64,000 bases of DNA from Fimbriimonadaceae bacterium (GTDB lineage Bacteria; Armatimonadota; Fimbriimonadia; Fimbriimonadales; Fimbriimonadaceae): NCBI GenBank assembly GCA_019187105.1, contig JABAQM010000001.1, positions 2,572,734 to 2,636,733 on the forward strand. Direction: 5' to 3'. The position numbers and the translations under genes were made by a program. The notes below the pieces were generated by a model. That model saw nothing but the letters and a program-made list of their open reading frames with translations. It was not told the DNA's origin and did no database searches. Positions 34,857 to 43,094 of this stretch are shown one piece after another (the stretch's first letter is position 1; the number at the start of each line of letters is the position of its first letter).

Positions 34857-35363
34857 CTAACGCCGCTCAATAATGGCGATGGGATCCAGCCCGGCGACCA
34901 AACAGGTGCACTCATTGGCGGCTACGTCGGTATTCGCTTGGATGGCTTCGGCCCACGATCCTCCGACCATCACGTAGATGCTGACTTTGGACTCGTTGGT
35001 CACCTTCGATGGATCGTACTTTGCCCGAACCCCAGGAAACTGGATAAACGAGAACGGAAAGGGCTCGAACGTATAGGCGCGGATGATCGTGCCAAAGCTC
35101 GGGGTTGCCACCGATGGATCTTTGGTGACCTTTACGACCGTATCAGCGAGAATCGAACGCGGGCCGATATCGAAGACAAGGTCTCCGTTCCAGCAACTCG
35201 CCAAGCCGCCCGCTTGCTTCAGTTGGACCTCGTCGACATTCCCGCCGGTCTGCCCGCCGTTGGATCCACCACCGGAGGTTGCCGTCCCCGAGCCACCACC
35301 GCCGCATGCTGCCATCATCACCGCGGCAACCGCTATTGTCAGTGGGAATCCTGCTCGTTGCAT
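34857..35363 (-). CDS. Small lipoprotein of unknown function
   Basis: A 168-residue predicted lipoprotein. The signal peptide ends with the lipobox AVMMAAC, then a glycine/serine linker (GGGGSGTATSGGGSNGG). The body (about 45-168) has NGDLVFDIGPRSILADTVVKV and SFIQFPGVRAKYDPSKV, a beta-sandwich-like pattern similar in style to the ZU5-like lipoprotein at 19974 but shorter, with three late cysteines (ECTC, ASC). It sits upstream of alaS on the same strand with a 26-base gap and diverges from the next secreted gene. Function unknown. Confidence 0.7.
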   Translation of the reverse strand: MQRAGFPLTIAVAAVMMAACGGGGSGTATSGGGSNGGQTGGNVDEVQLKQAGGLASCWNGDLVFDIGPRSILADTVVKVTKDPSVATPSFGTIIRAYTFEPFPFSFIQFPGVRAKYDPSKVTNESKVSIYVMVGGSWAEAIQANTDVAANECTCLVAGLDPIAIIERR

Positions 35364-35452
35364 CCTGGGGGAACCTTTCGCCGTATCGGTACGATATGCT
35401 TAGGGACTTGGGGAGCGTACCCCTTTCCCTATAAATTCAACGAAGGAATTCT

Positions 35453-36133
35453 ATGAGAGTTATCAGCACCTTACTCGCCGTCGTTATCGGAACAGCGGCC
35501 TTTTCTCAGGACTCGCTTTCTCCTGAACGCAGATATGCGGCGGGAGAGAAAGACACCTACACCATGAAGATGTCGATCGAAGGTGGCCCGGGTGAGTTCA
35601 ACATGTTCATGAAGATCATCCAGTCGATCACCAAGGTGTACGACAACGGTGATGCCGATCTAGAAGTCGAGATCCCCGAGTTCAAGATGAGCATGGGCGG
35701 CAACGAAATGCCCAGCCAGCAGATCCCAACTCAGAAATCGAAGGTCAACAAGTTCGGAAAGTCGCTCGACAAGCGCGAAGCCGGCAACCCGATGATGAAC
35801 ATGCAGTTTCTGCAGTACTCGTCCTACTTCGGCGAAAAGCCCCTGAAAGTCGGCGAGACCATCGAGTTCAACGAGATCGACAAAGACAATCCCAAGAGCA
35901 AGGTCAAGGGGAAGATGAAAGTCGAGGAGATCAAGGATGGTGTCGCGAAGATCCTGTCGTTGCTCGACGTTTACATTCCGGAAGCCGAGCAGCCGCTGAA
36001 GGTTTCGGTTACCTCGCTGGTCGATGTCAAGACCGGCAAGCTCAACAAGAGCGATGGCCGTGTCACCGATCTTCCTTCACAGGGCGGCATGACAATCGAA
36101 GCCCTCGTCTACACCCTCGAAAGGGTCAAGTAG
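35453..36133 (+). CDS. Secreted protein of unknown function, 226 residues
   Basis: An N-terminal signal peptide (MRVISTLLAVVIGTAAFSQ) precedes a lysine- and methionine-rich beta domain. Strands include DTYTMKMSIEGGPGEFNMFMKIIQSITKVYDNGDADLEVEIPEF and a second half KVGETIEFNEIDKDNPKSKVKGKMKVEEIKDG, resembling DUF6263-like proteins. It may bind a hydrophobic or polymer ligand, but this is a guess. AAGGAA lies about 7 bases before the ATG. It is monocistronic and ends at a terminator shared with the convergent ABC gene. Confidence 0.7.
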   Translation: MRVISTLLAVVIGTAAFSQDSLSPERRYAAGEKDTYTMKMSIEGGPGEFNMFMKIIQSITKVYDNGDADLEVEIPEFKMSMGGNEMPSQQIPTQKSKVNKFGKSLDKREAGNPMMNMQFLQYSSYFGEKPLKVGETIEFNEIDKDNPKSKVKGKMKVEEIKDGVAKILSLLDVYIPEAEQPLKVSVTSLVDVKTGKLNKSDGRVTDLPSQGGMTIEALVYTLERVK

Positions 36134-36146
36134 TTCGTTCGAACAC

Positions 36147-36179
36147 AAGCCCCCAGCTCAAGCAGGGCGGGGGGCTTTT
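36147..36179 (+). terminator. Rho-independent terminator
   Basis: AAGCCCCC (36147-36154) pairs with GGGGGCTT (36170-36177), then TT. It follows the secreted gene stop by 13 bases and lies just before the convergent ABC ATPase stop, so it may act in both directions. Confidence 0.75.
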
Positions 36180-36183
36180 CGCT

Positions 36184-36951
36184 TTATGGACGGCGGGCAA
36201 TGATGTGCGAGCTGCCATCAAGATCGGCAAACCGTAGATCAACGCCATAAGCCTTGGCAAGCCGGCTGAGCTGTGCCGGATCATCGAAGCGCCCTTCGGC
36301 GGCGACCCTGCCTTCCTCCATAAGAATGAATCTCTCGGCGATTCCGGCCGCCATATCAAGGTCGTGGAGGGCGATGAGGACGACGTGGCCCTCTCGGGCA
36401 AGGCGCCGCACCAGTTCCACCAGCTCGCTGACGTGCCGCAGATCGAGGTGGGTGTTCGGCTCGTCGAGGAGCAGAATCGGAGTCTCCTGGGCGAGCGCCC
36501 TTGCAATGAGCACACGCTGGCGCTCTCCACCGCTAACCTGATCGATCGGTCGTCCAGCGAGCTCCTCGCAAGCGGTTGTGCTCATGGCTCGATCGATGGC
36601 GGCATGGTCGTCCTGGGTCTCCCAGAATCCAGTCGACCGCGCCAAACGGCCCATGGCCACGATCTCACGGACTGGGAATGGGAAGGCAAACGTCTCCATT
36701 TGCGGCACCCCCGCGACCCACTTGGCTCGCTCCTTGGGCGGCAGCTTCAGAAGGTCGACGTCGCCAAAGGCCGCCTCGCCGCCGTAGACGTTGGCGACCC
36801 CCATCAGAGCTTGGAGCATCGTCGATTTGCCGGAACCGTTGGGACCAACGACGGCAAGGACTTCGCCTTCGGCTACGGCGAAAGACGCGCTGCGGACGAA
36901 GGCTTCGCCGCCGAACCCTGCCCGCAGCTCCTTGATCCGGAGCTCAGGCAT
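36184..36951 (-). CDS. ABC transporter ATPase, FecE/BtuD-type
   Basis: A 255-residue ABC ATPase of the iron-chelate/cobalamin/metal importer class. Walker A is VVGPNGSGKST, the Q-loop is in VPQMETFAFP, the signature is VSGGERQRV, Walker B is PILLLDEPNTHLD and the switch His is in IALHDLD. HLDLRH after Walker B is typical for this class. Its start overlaps the end of the MsbA-like gene by 8 bases, so it is translated from the same mRNA. No permease or binding protein of an importer lies in the window, so its partners must be elsewhere, or it works with another system. Confidence 0.85.
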   Translation of the reverse strand: MPELRIKELRAGFGGEAFVRSASFAVAEGEVLAVVGPNGSGKSTMLQALMGVANVYGGEAAFGDVDLLKLPPKERAKWVAGVPQMETFAFPFPVREIVAMGRLARSTGFWETQDDHAAIDRAMSTTACEELAGRPIDQVSGGERQRVLIARALAQETPILLLDEPNTHLDLRHVSELVELVRRLAREGHVVLIALHDLDMAAGIAERFILMEEGRVAAEGRFDDPAQLSRLAKAYGVDLRFADLDGSSHIIARRP

Positions 36952-38689
36952 CGATCACACCTGAGCTGAAAGCGCGATACATGGCCGCGTAGGCGCCGGA
37001 TCGCTCCATCAGATCGCTGTGGTTGCCGTATTCGACGACCTCCCCATGACGAAGAACGAGAATCTTGGTGGCACGGGCGGCTGTTGTAAGGCGGTGCGCG
37101 ATGACGAGAGTAGTCCGCTCCTCCATGATCTCTTCCAGGGCTTCCTGGACATGCTTTTCGCTTACGGCGTCGAGGTTTGAAGTCGCCTCGTCCAAGATCA
37201 GGACTCTCGGTTTGCGGACAGCGGCTCTTGCGATCGCAACCCTTTGCATCTCGCCACCAGAAAGGCGAACACCCCGCTCGCCAAGCTCCGTCTCGTACCG
37301 GTTCGGCATCGTGGCGACAAACGGCTCGGCGTGGGCGGCAATGGCTGCTTCTGAGATCTCTCCATCGGTCGCTTCCGGCAGTCCCATCCGAATGTTGTCG
37401 GCGATGGTTCCGGCGAACAGGAAGGTCTGTTGCGGGACGACGCCGATCTGTCTCCGAAGCCACTCTGTCTTGAGGTCGCGAATGTCAACACCGTCGTAAG
37501 TGATGCGGCCCTCGCTGGGATCGAAGTATCGCTGCAGTAGATCGGCGATCGTGCTCTTGCCCGCACCGCTCGGCCCGACCAGGGCCAGGCTATGACCCGC
37601 CTCGATGATGAAGGAAACATCCTTGAGGGCCAAGGTTCCGTCAGGGTACGCAAAGCTAACATGGTCGAATTCAATCCGGCCCATGGACTCGCTGAGCTCT
37701 TTCGCGCCAGGCTTGTCCGCCATGGGCTCAGGAACGTCGAGGATTTCGGAATAGATGCGGTCGGCTGCCGCCTCGACCTGCTTGCTGGTGCTCACGAGCG
37801 AACCGATGTTCTTAAAGCCCTGATTGATGACATCGAGACCCATGATGAAGGCGGCCAGATCACTGACGCGTAAGGTCCCGTTCTGCACGAAGTAGCCACA
37901 AACGAACACTACAAGGGCCAACGCAACCGCGCCGATCAGCTCGACCAATGGCCGCAGGGTCGCGGTACGCCGTATCGCAACGATCTGGCTGAGGAAGCTA
38001 GCTTCGACCAGCCGCTCAAAGCGCGATTTCATCATCGCTTCCGCGCCGAACGCCTTGACAATCCGCACGCCTTGCAGCGACTCTTGGGTCATCGCGTTGA
38101 GATTGGCGAGGTCGACTTGGACATCGTGCTGGGCGGCCTTGATCTTGCGACCGTTCCGCTGGATGACAACGGCCATGACAGGCAGCACGGCGCAGCAAAT
38201 CAAGGCGAGCTGCCAGTGGAGAATGAAAATCGATACGAGGCCGCTGATCGCCTTGATCGGCCCGTCGATCGAGTCGCGAACCACGCTGATGGCCGAGTTG
38301 TAAACGCCGACGTCATTGGTGAGCACGCTCTGCAGTGCGCCTGCTTTCTTCTCGTGGAAATAGCCCAACGGCAGTCGCATCAGCTTTTCGTACATCCGGA
38401 TGCGAAGGTCGCTTGTGAGGCGGGCAGCCGCCTTGCCCAGGTAGAAGGCTTGAGCCCGGGTAAAGGAATACTTCACGCTAAAGAGCGCGATGACGCCAAG
38501 GCTTAGCCACCAAAGCCGTTCGAAGTGCCGTTGCTCCACGGAATCGAGTATCAGCTTGATGAACGGAATCGTCGCGGCCATGAGCCCCGCTGCAAAACCG
38601 GAAGCGACGAGGCCCTTCACGATAATCGCGCGGTGCTTGTACAGTTCGCTGCTGATCCGGGGATCGAGGGGAATACGGAGCCTAGCCAA
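36944..38689 (-). CDS. MsbA-like ABC exporter, half-transporter
   Basis: A 581-residue fused TMD-NBD protein. Six transmembrane helices lie in about 20-325. The nucleotide domain follows, with LVGPSGAGKST (Walker A), GVVPQQTFLFAGT (Q-loop), RLSGGEMQRVAIARA (signature) and PRVLILDEATSNLD (Walker B); the H-loop is VIAHRL. Coupling-helix sequence GYFHEKKAGALQSVLTNDV fits the lipid-flippase/MsbA group. It likely flips a lipid, lipid-linked glycan or peptide as a homodimer. It heads a two-gene operon with the FecE-type ATPase. No lipid A genes are next to it, so the substrate is open. Confidence 0.88.
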   Translation of the reverse strand: MARLRIPLDPRISSELYKHRAIIVKGLVASGFAAGLMAATIPFIKLILDSVEQRHFERLWWLSLGVIALFSVKYSFTRAQAFYLGKAAARLTSDLRIRMYEKLMRLPLGYFHEKKAGALQSVLTNDVGVYNSAISVVRDSIDGPIKAISGLVSIFILHWQLALICCAVLPVMAVVIQRNGRKIKAAQHDVQVDLANLNAMTQESLQGVRIVKAFGAEAMMKSRFERLVEASFLSQIVAIRRTATLRPLVELIGAVALALVVFVCGYFVQNGTLRVSDLAAFIMGLDVINQGFKNIGSLVSTSKQVEAAADRIYSEILDVPEPMADKPGAKELSESMGRIEFDHVSFAYPDGTLALKDVSFIIEAGHSLALVGPSGAGKSTIADLLQRYFDPSEGRITYDGVDIRDLKTEWLRRQIGVVPQQTFLFAGTIADNIRMGLPEATDGEISEAAIAAHAEPFVATMPNRYETELGERGVRLSGGEMQRVAIARAAVRKPRVLILDEATSNLDAVSEKHVQEALEEIMEERTTLVIAHRLTTAARATKILVLRHGEVVEYGNHSDLMERSGAYAAMYRAFSSGVIDA

Positions 38690-38746
38690 AGCCGGTCAAG
38701 AGTGTACGTGATCCCTAAGGGCTGGGTGGCGCGTCAAAATGGTTGC

Positions 38747-39703
38747 ATGCTCCGAATGTCGCTGGTATTTCTCGCAACGGCCGCTATCGCGGCTCAAACG
38801 GAGACGATCGAAAAGCCCGTCAAGTCTATCCAGGCGTTCGAGCTGGACTGCATGGCGCTAACGCTGAGCCATGATGGCAAGACCCTCGCCTCTGTCGGCG
38901 CCGGCGACAATGTCGTGCTGTGGGATTTGGAGTCGTTCCGTCGAAAGATGGACCTCACGGAGGGGGAGCTTTCCGCATCCTGTGCCTCGTTTTCTCCAGA
39001 CGACAAGAAGATTGCGGTGGGGACGGAGCAGAACGAAACCCTTCGCGTCTTCTCGACCATTGATGGCGAAGAAATCGAAACGTATGAGCTGAAGAATGGG
39101 GGCACGACGGAAGTCGCCTATGGTGCAAAGGTCCTCGTTGCAGGGGGCTTGGACATCTCCCTGGCCGTGATCGACCCCGAAAGCAAGAAAATCCTGCGGC
39201 GGATCGCCGGGTATGGCTCGATCAACTCGATGAGCTTTTCTTACGACGGCAAGTTCCTCGCAACCGCCGACACCGGAGGATCGGTGCGGATTTGGGATAC
39301 CGAATCATGGTCTACGACCACCCGCTTGGAGGGTATGGGCACCGAAGTCGCCTACTCGCCGAATGGCAAGTATCTTGCGATCGGTTCGGGCGGCTCCGAG
39401 AATCTCGGCAGGGTCGTCCTGCTCGAATCCGCTGGCTGGGCGACCAAGGGCAGCTTCAAGGTTGGGAAGGAGGCCGTCCTCTCGCTAGCCTTCTCCAAGG
39501 ACGGCAAGTGGCTCGCCGCCGGCACCGAGGATGAGCACGTGCAGCTCCTCAACGTCGAGACCCAGGTCCTCGGACCGAAGATCAAGCCGGTCTTGCGATC
39601 CAACGAGGAGTTCTATGTCTATTCGATGGTCTGCTCCCCCGATGGCAAGCAACTCATCACCGGCAGCAGCACGGGCCGGATCCAGTACTGGACGCTGCCC
39701 TAG
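38747..39703 (+). CDS. Exported WD40-repeat protein
   Basis: A 318-residue protein with a short signal peptide (MLRMSLVFLATAAIAA) followed by about six to seven WD40 blades. Blades end in motifs such as NVVLWDLES, GSVRIWDTES, HVQLLNVET and GRIQYWTLP, with SPDG/SHDG/SKDGK turns between. Such secreted propellers bind proteins or glycans; there is no enzymatic signature. Start ATG 38747 or 38756; the longer frame from 38525 overlaps the divergent exporter gene and looks non-coding. An ECF sigma gene follows about 75 bases later on the same strand. Confidence 0.8.
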   Translation: MLRMSLVFLATAAIAAQTETIEKPVKSIQAFELDCMALTLSHDGKTLASVGAGDNVVLWDLESFRRKMDLTEGELSASCASFSPDDKKIAVGTEQNETLRVFSTIDGEEIETYELKNGGTTEVAYGAKVLVAGGLDISLAVIDPESKKILRRIAGYGSINSMSFSYDGKFLATADTGGSVRIWDTESWSTTTRLEGMGTEVAYSPNGKYLAIGSGGSENLGRVVLLESAGWATKGSFKVGKEAVLSLAFSKDGKWLAAGTEDEHVQLLNVETQVLGPKIKPVLRSNEEFYVYSMVCSPDGKQLITGSSTGRIQYWTLP

Positions 39704-39776
39704 AGTTTTTCGTTTCGCGTCAATAGGAAGGGCTCTAGCCGGCATCTGTTATGTAGGAGCATCCTTTGGACGAACC

Positions 39777-40334
39777 GTGTACCAAGACGACCTAACCCTC
39801 GCCGCAAAGATTGCGATAGGCGATGAAGCAGCGGCCCGCAGGCTTGTTGGGGAACACCACCAGGGTTTGCAGCGCTTCTTTGTAGCCCTCGGAAACTCGC
39901 CCGATGACGCCGCAGACCTGGCGCAAACGACTTTCATCCGGGTGCAGCTCAAGGTTGGATCGTATCGAGGTGAGGCGCCACTCAAAACATGGTTGTATCG
40001 AGTCGCTCTTCGAGAGCATTCGACGCGCGCCAGAAGAAGGCGCCTCAACGCACCGCTCGACGCGTTGCTCGGTAAGGCGATTACCACTCCAGCACTGGAT
40101 TCGGCAGGCATTGCCGTCTGGCAGGCGATCGGTCGTCTTTCGCTGCCAATTCGCTCAGCGTTCGTACTCCACGAGATCGTGGGATTCTCCACGATCGAGA
40201 TCAGCGAAATGCTCGACACGCCGGTTGGAACCATCACCTCGCGACTCTCGATCGCCAGGAAACGCCTGCGAAAGCTCCTAGACGACAAAACGGAGGAACT
40301 ACCCCATGAGAAACCCCAGTTCGAATCGACTTGA
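39777..40334 (+). CDS. ECF sigma factor (second of three)
   Basis: A 185-residue ECF sigma factor. Region 2 is RRLVGEHHQGLQRFFVALGNSPDDAADLAQTTFIRVQLKVGSYRGEAPLKTWLYRVALREH. Region 4 is PIRSAFVLHEIVGFSTIEISEMLDTPVGTITSRLSIARKRLRKLL. I chose GTG 39777 since the sigma fold starts there; the open frame reaches back to 39531 inside the WD40 gene but that part is a shadow. The 3' end overlaps the next gene by 29 bases (ATG at 40306), tying it to a membrane partner. Distinct in sequence from the factors at 30719 and 57423. Confidence 0.87.
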   Translation: MYQDDLTLAAKIAIGDEAAARRLVGEHHQGLQRFFVALGNSPDDAADLAQTTFIRVQLKVGSYRGEAPLKTWLYRVALREHSTRARRRRLNAPLDALLGKAITTPALDSAGIAVWQAIGRLSLPIRSAFVLHEIVGFSTIEISEMLDTPVGTITSRLSIARKRLRKLLDDKTEELPHEKPQFEST

Positions 40335-41106
40335 GGATGGCCTGGCTTCACTTCGCACGGCACAGTTCTCGGCTGACCCCAGTCACATAGCTTCTGCCAT
40401 GCATCTGGCTCCCACAAAAAGGCGGCGAACCTTACGCCTTGGCCTTGGTTTGGTTGGTGCGGTCACCGTGGGAATCGTGATCTTCGCAATGGGGAATCCC
40501 TCTCGGGCTGTTGCTGCGGCCGCATTGCGCAAGCTGCTCTCGCAGACCCCGGCATACGCGGTTTACACCTCGTCCGCCGTCATGCCAGATGGTGGTCTTC
40601 GGCAACTTTCTAAGTGCTATTACAGCCCTAGTGCCACTCGGCGGGATATAAACCATCCTGACAAGGGAGAGATCGTTGTGCTGACAACCCGCACCCAAAT
40701 TAGGAAGCTCCATCTAGCTTCGGGTGAGATCACCGTCATCGAGGCCGACCGGGAAAAGAAGGAGGACTTCTTGGAGATTGATTTTACGCTTGAATCCCTT
40801 GTCGGTACGCTCTGGAAGGATACTGCTGTCTCGCTAGAGCACGACGTGCCCTTCAAGGGGAGAACGTGGGATCGCTACACAGTCGAGCAGGATGGGGGAA
40901 AGTGGCACTTGTACGCTTCGCCTGCCGATGGCATGATTCATTGGGAGGAGGAGTGGCATGATCCCGATTGGCGAGGCTATATGGGAACGTTACAGCGCGG
41001 CACGGAGCATCGCCTGAACGAGATTTCGTATCCAGAGTCCCTTCCCGAAAGCCTCTTCGAGCTCCCGGAAGGGAAGGCTTCGGTTCCTAATGTTCCTCGA
41101 AGGTAA
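40306..41106 (+). CDS. Membrane anti-sigma factor-like protein, RseB/LolA-like periplasmic part
   Basis: A 266-residue protein with a basic cytoplasmic N-terminus (1-40) and a transmembrane helix (about 42-62, LRLGLGLVGAVTVGIVIFAM). Its periplasmic domain of about 190 residues alternates strands (YAVYTSSAVMPDG, QLSKCYYSPSATRRDI, EIVVLTTRTQIRKLHLASGEITVIEADR), similar to LolA/RseB-type lipid-binding folds. Genetic linkage and overlap with the ECF gene make it the likely anti-sigma factor. No zinc motif. RseB-like domains sense mislocalised lipids or lipoproteins in other bacteria, so an envelope-stress role is a reasonable guess. Confidence 0.65.
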   Translation: MRNPSSNRLEDGLASLRTAQFSADPSHIASAMHLAPTKRRRTLRLGLGLVGAVTVGIVIFAMGNPSRAVAAAALRKLLSQTPAYAVYTSSAVMPDGGLRQLSKCYYSPSATRRDINHPDKGEIVVLTTRTQIRKLHLASGEITVIEADREKKEDFLEIDFTLESLVGTLWKDTAVSLEHDVPFKGRTWDRYTVEQDGGKWHLYASPADGMIHWEEEWHDPDWRGYMGTLQRGTEHRLNEISYPESLPESLFELPEGKASVPNVPRR

Positions 41107-41121
41107 ACTCGGTAGGTTCCC

Positions 41122-41529
41122 ATGCCAACGCTCCAGTTCTCGGTTGTCGCACCCGATCGCACCGTCGTCGACGAGCCGGTGCAATCCCTGATCGCCCCCG
41201 GTGTGGCCGGCTACCTTGGGGTTATGTCCAACCATGAACCGATGATCTTGGCCCTACGGCCGGGCCTGGTGGAATACAGCGATCCCAACAACCAGCGGCG
41301 CTATGTTGCGATCGGCGGCGGCTTTATGGAGATCACCGGGGACAAGGTGACGGTCCTGGCCGATTCGGCCGAGCACGCTTCGGAGATCGATATTCGCGAG
41401 GCAGAGGAAGCGCTGGAAGCCGCCCGTGCGGCCCTGCGTGGAGAGGAATCGCGAATGGGAAGCGAGGAAGCAACCCGCGAGCTTGAGAGGCAGATGGCGC
41501 GTATTCGTGCCGCGAAGCGCACGGGCTAG
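41122..41529 (+). CDS. atpC: F-type ATP synthase epsilon subunit
   Basis: A 135-residue epsilon subunit. The N-terminal beta-sandwich has FSVVAPDRTVVDEPVQSLIAPGVAGYLGVMSNHEPMILALRPG, and the C-terminal two-helix part is Ala/Glu-rich (EIDIREAEEALEAARAALRG, TRELERQMARIRAAKR). It sits in the central stalk of F1 and controls ATP hydrolysis. It is not with other atp genes here; usual order would place it after atpD. Neighbours are an anti-sigma-like gene 15 bases upstream and a transglutaminase-like gene downstream. A good match to family length. Confidence 0.93.
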   Translation: MPTLQFSVVAPDRTVVDEPVQSLIAPGVAGYLGVMSNHEPMILALRPGLVEYSDPNNQRRYVAIGGGFMEITGDKVTVLADSAEHASEIDIREAEEALEAARAALRGEESRMGSEEATRELERQMARIRAAKRTG

Positions 41530-41597
41530 GATAATCAGCGGCGGGCGTTGTGCGGCCCGTCACAATGGGTAGCATCCGCAAACGGCATTCTAGAGCC

Positions 41598-42806
41598 ATG
41601 CGCTACCTCTTCCTGCTCTTCGTAATCGCCGCCGGCGCGGGGACAATGGCCCAGGGCGTCGACGACCGCCAACTCAAAGGCCAACTCTCCCTGGCGATGG
41701 AGCACAAGGATTGGCGTAGCGTCGAGCGGTTGGCGGCGACCGTTCTCCAGCTTGACGTGGACGACGAGTGGGCCTGGCGATGCCTTAGCTGCGCGCGTCG
41801 CAACCTCGGCAATCCCGAAGGCGCCGTCTACGCAGCCGACGAGGCTCTGCGAAAGAAAGAGACCGGCTGGGGATATTTCGACCTCACCGCCGGCTTGGTC
41901 GATTTGGGCGACTACCAGCGAGCGAGGTCGGTGGCCAACCACGCGCTGCTGATGGGGCGGCCGTTTATCGGCGATGCCTACAATCCCATCAAGCAGCAGC
42001 TCGAGCGGATCGAGCCCCGCCGATACGAATGGCGCTTCAAAATCGACCCTTCCAAGCGGCGGGACAAGAAGTCGAAGGTGCTGCGGTTCCGATTGCCTGA
42101 TACCGACCTCGACAGCCAGCAATCCAGTTTCCGAGTGATCGGCGGCGGCGCCTACACCGTCAGCGCAGAACAGGGCTTTCGTGAACTGGAGTTCAGGTCC
42201 CCTGGCAAATCGGTGTTTGAAATCTTGGTCGATATCACCGTCAAGCCGGTTAGCCAGCGTCTTGCCGTCCTTTCACGAAAGGCCAATGCGGCGCTCCCCG
42301 CCGAGGTCAAGCCGTTCCTCCGCAATGAGGGATATGGCGCCTGGTCGGAGAGCGTCCTCGTCCAGGCCGGAATCCTCAAGGGCAAGGACGACCTCCAGAC
42401 CACTTACAAGATCGCCGATTGGTTCAAGCGAACCATCAAGTACGCGACGAACGACAACGCCAGGACGGCGGGCGAGACGCTCGCGAGTAAGAAGGGCCAT
42501 TGCCACCAGCAGGCAACGCTATTCACGGCGCTTGCCCGGGCGAATGGGGTCCCGTGCCGGATCGTGCGCATGAATTGGGCCGAAGCCAACCAAACCAGTG
42601 GCAAGGTCGTCTGGCACTCCTATGTCGAGGTCTGGCTACGCGGCGTCGGCTGGGTCCATGTCGAACCCGCTGACCCGCTGTCGATCGGCGTAATACCGAA
42701 CGTCAAGATGAGAATCGGCACGACGTTCGACGAGCCTCACCTCAAGGACACCCTGGAGTCTTTGCGCAGCGGCGAGCCGACTTGGAAGCGGTTGCCGATC
42801 GATTGA
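41598..42806 (+). CDS. Secreted transglutaminase-like cysteine protease fold protein
   Basis: A 402-residue exported protein. ATG 41598 gives a signal peptide (MRYLFLLFVIAAGAGTMAQ). Residues 20-140 are helical TPR-like (DWRSVERLAATVLQLDVDDEWAWRCL). A beta domain follows (about 145-220), then the transglutaminase core (about 235-370) with the triad Cys302 (KKGHCHQQ), His340 (VWHSYVEVW) and Asp359 (EPADP). Such proteins are usually peptidases or amidases rather than cross-linkers. TGA stops it at 42804-42806, but the same frame stays open for 57 more codons through a 21-bp repeat array until TGA at 42978. Substrate unknown. Confidence 0.85.
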   Translation: MRYLFLLFVIAAGAGTMAQGVDDRQLKGQLSLAMEHKDWRSVERLAATVLQLDVDDEWAWRCLSCARRNLGNPEGAVYAADEALRKKETGWGYFDLTAGLVDLGDYQRARSVANHALLMGRPFIGDAYNPIKQQLERIEPRRYEWRFKIDPSKRRDKKSKVLRFRLPDTDLDSQQSSFRVIGGGAYTVSAEQGFRELEFRSPGKSVFEILVDITVKPVSQRLAVLSRKANAALPAEVKPFLRNEGYGAWSESVLVQAGILKGKDDLQTTYKIADWFKRTIKYATNDNARTAGETLASKKGHCHQQATLFTALARANGVPCRIVRMNWAEANQTSGKVVWHSYVEVWLRGVGWVHVEPADPLSIGVIPNVKMRIGTTFDEPHLKDTLESLRSGEPTWKRLPID

Positions 42807-42827
42807 ATCCGCCGATTCCCTGAGTTG

Positions 42828-42974
42828 TTCGCGGACGTCGCTAGGTCGCTCGCGGACCTCGCCAAATCATTCGCGGACCTCGCCAGGTCACTCGCGGATG
42901 TCGCTAGGTCATTCGCGGACCTCGCCAGGTCCCTCGCGGATGTCCCCAAGTCATTCTCGGCAAGTAATTCGCGC
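42828..42974. repeat. 21-bp tandem array C, six to seven units
   Basis: Units of 21 bases start at 42828, 42849, 42870, 42891, 42912 and 42933, with a decayed seventh. They alternate TTCGCGGAC and CTCGCGGA(C/T) starts, each followed by (C/G)TCGC(C/T)AGGTC-type sequence; identity is high. In the frame of the upstream transglutaminase gene they read FADVARS, LADLAKS, FADLARS and so on; the minus strand reads DLARSAN-type heptads. It lies in the 288-base gap before the DUF4331 gene. Best-conserved of the three arrays. Confidence 0.88.
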
Positions 42975-43094
42975 GCATGAGCTTCGACCACCCCGTTCAT
43001 CAAACCTTTAGTCGCCGGTCACGTGTCCATCAGACCCGCCGACTTCAATGTTCTCGTATCGCGGGAATCTCAGCCGCGAAATGGAGAACACAGA

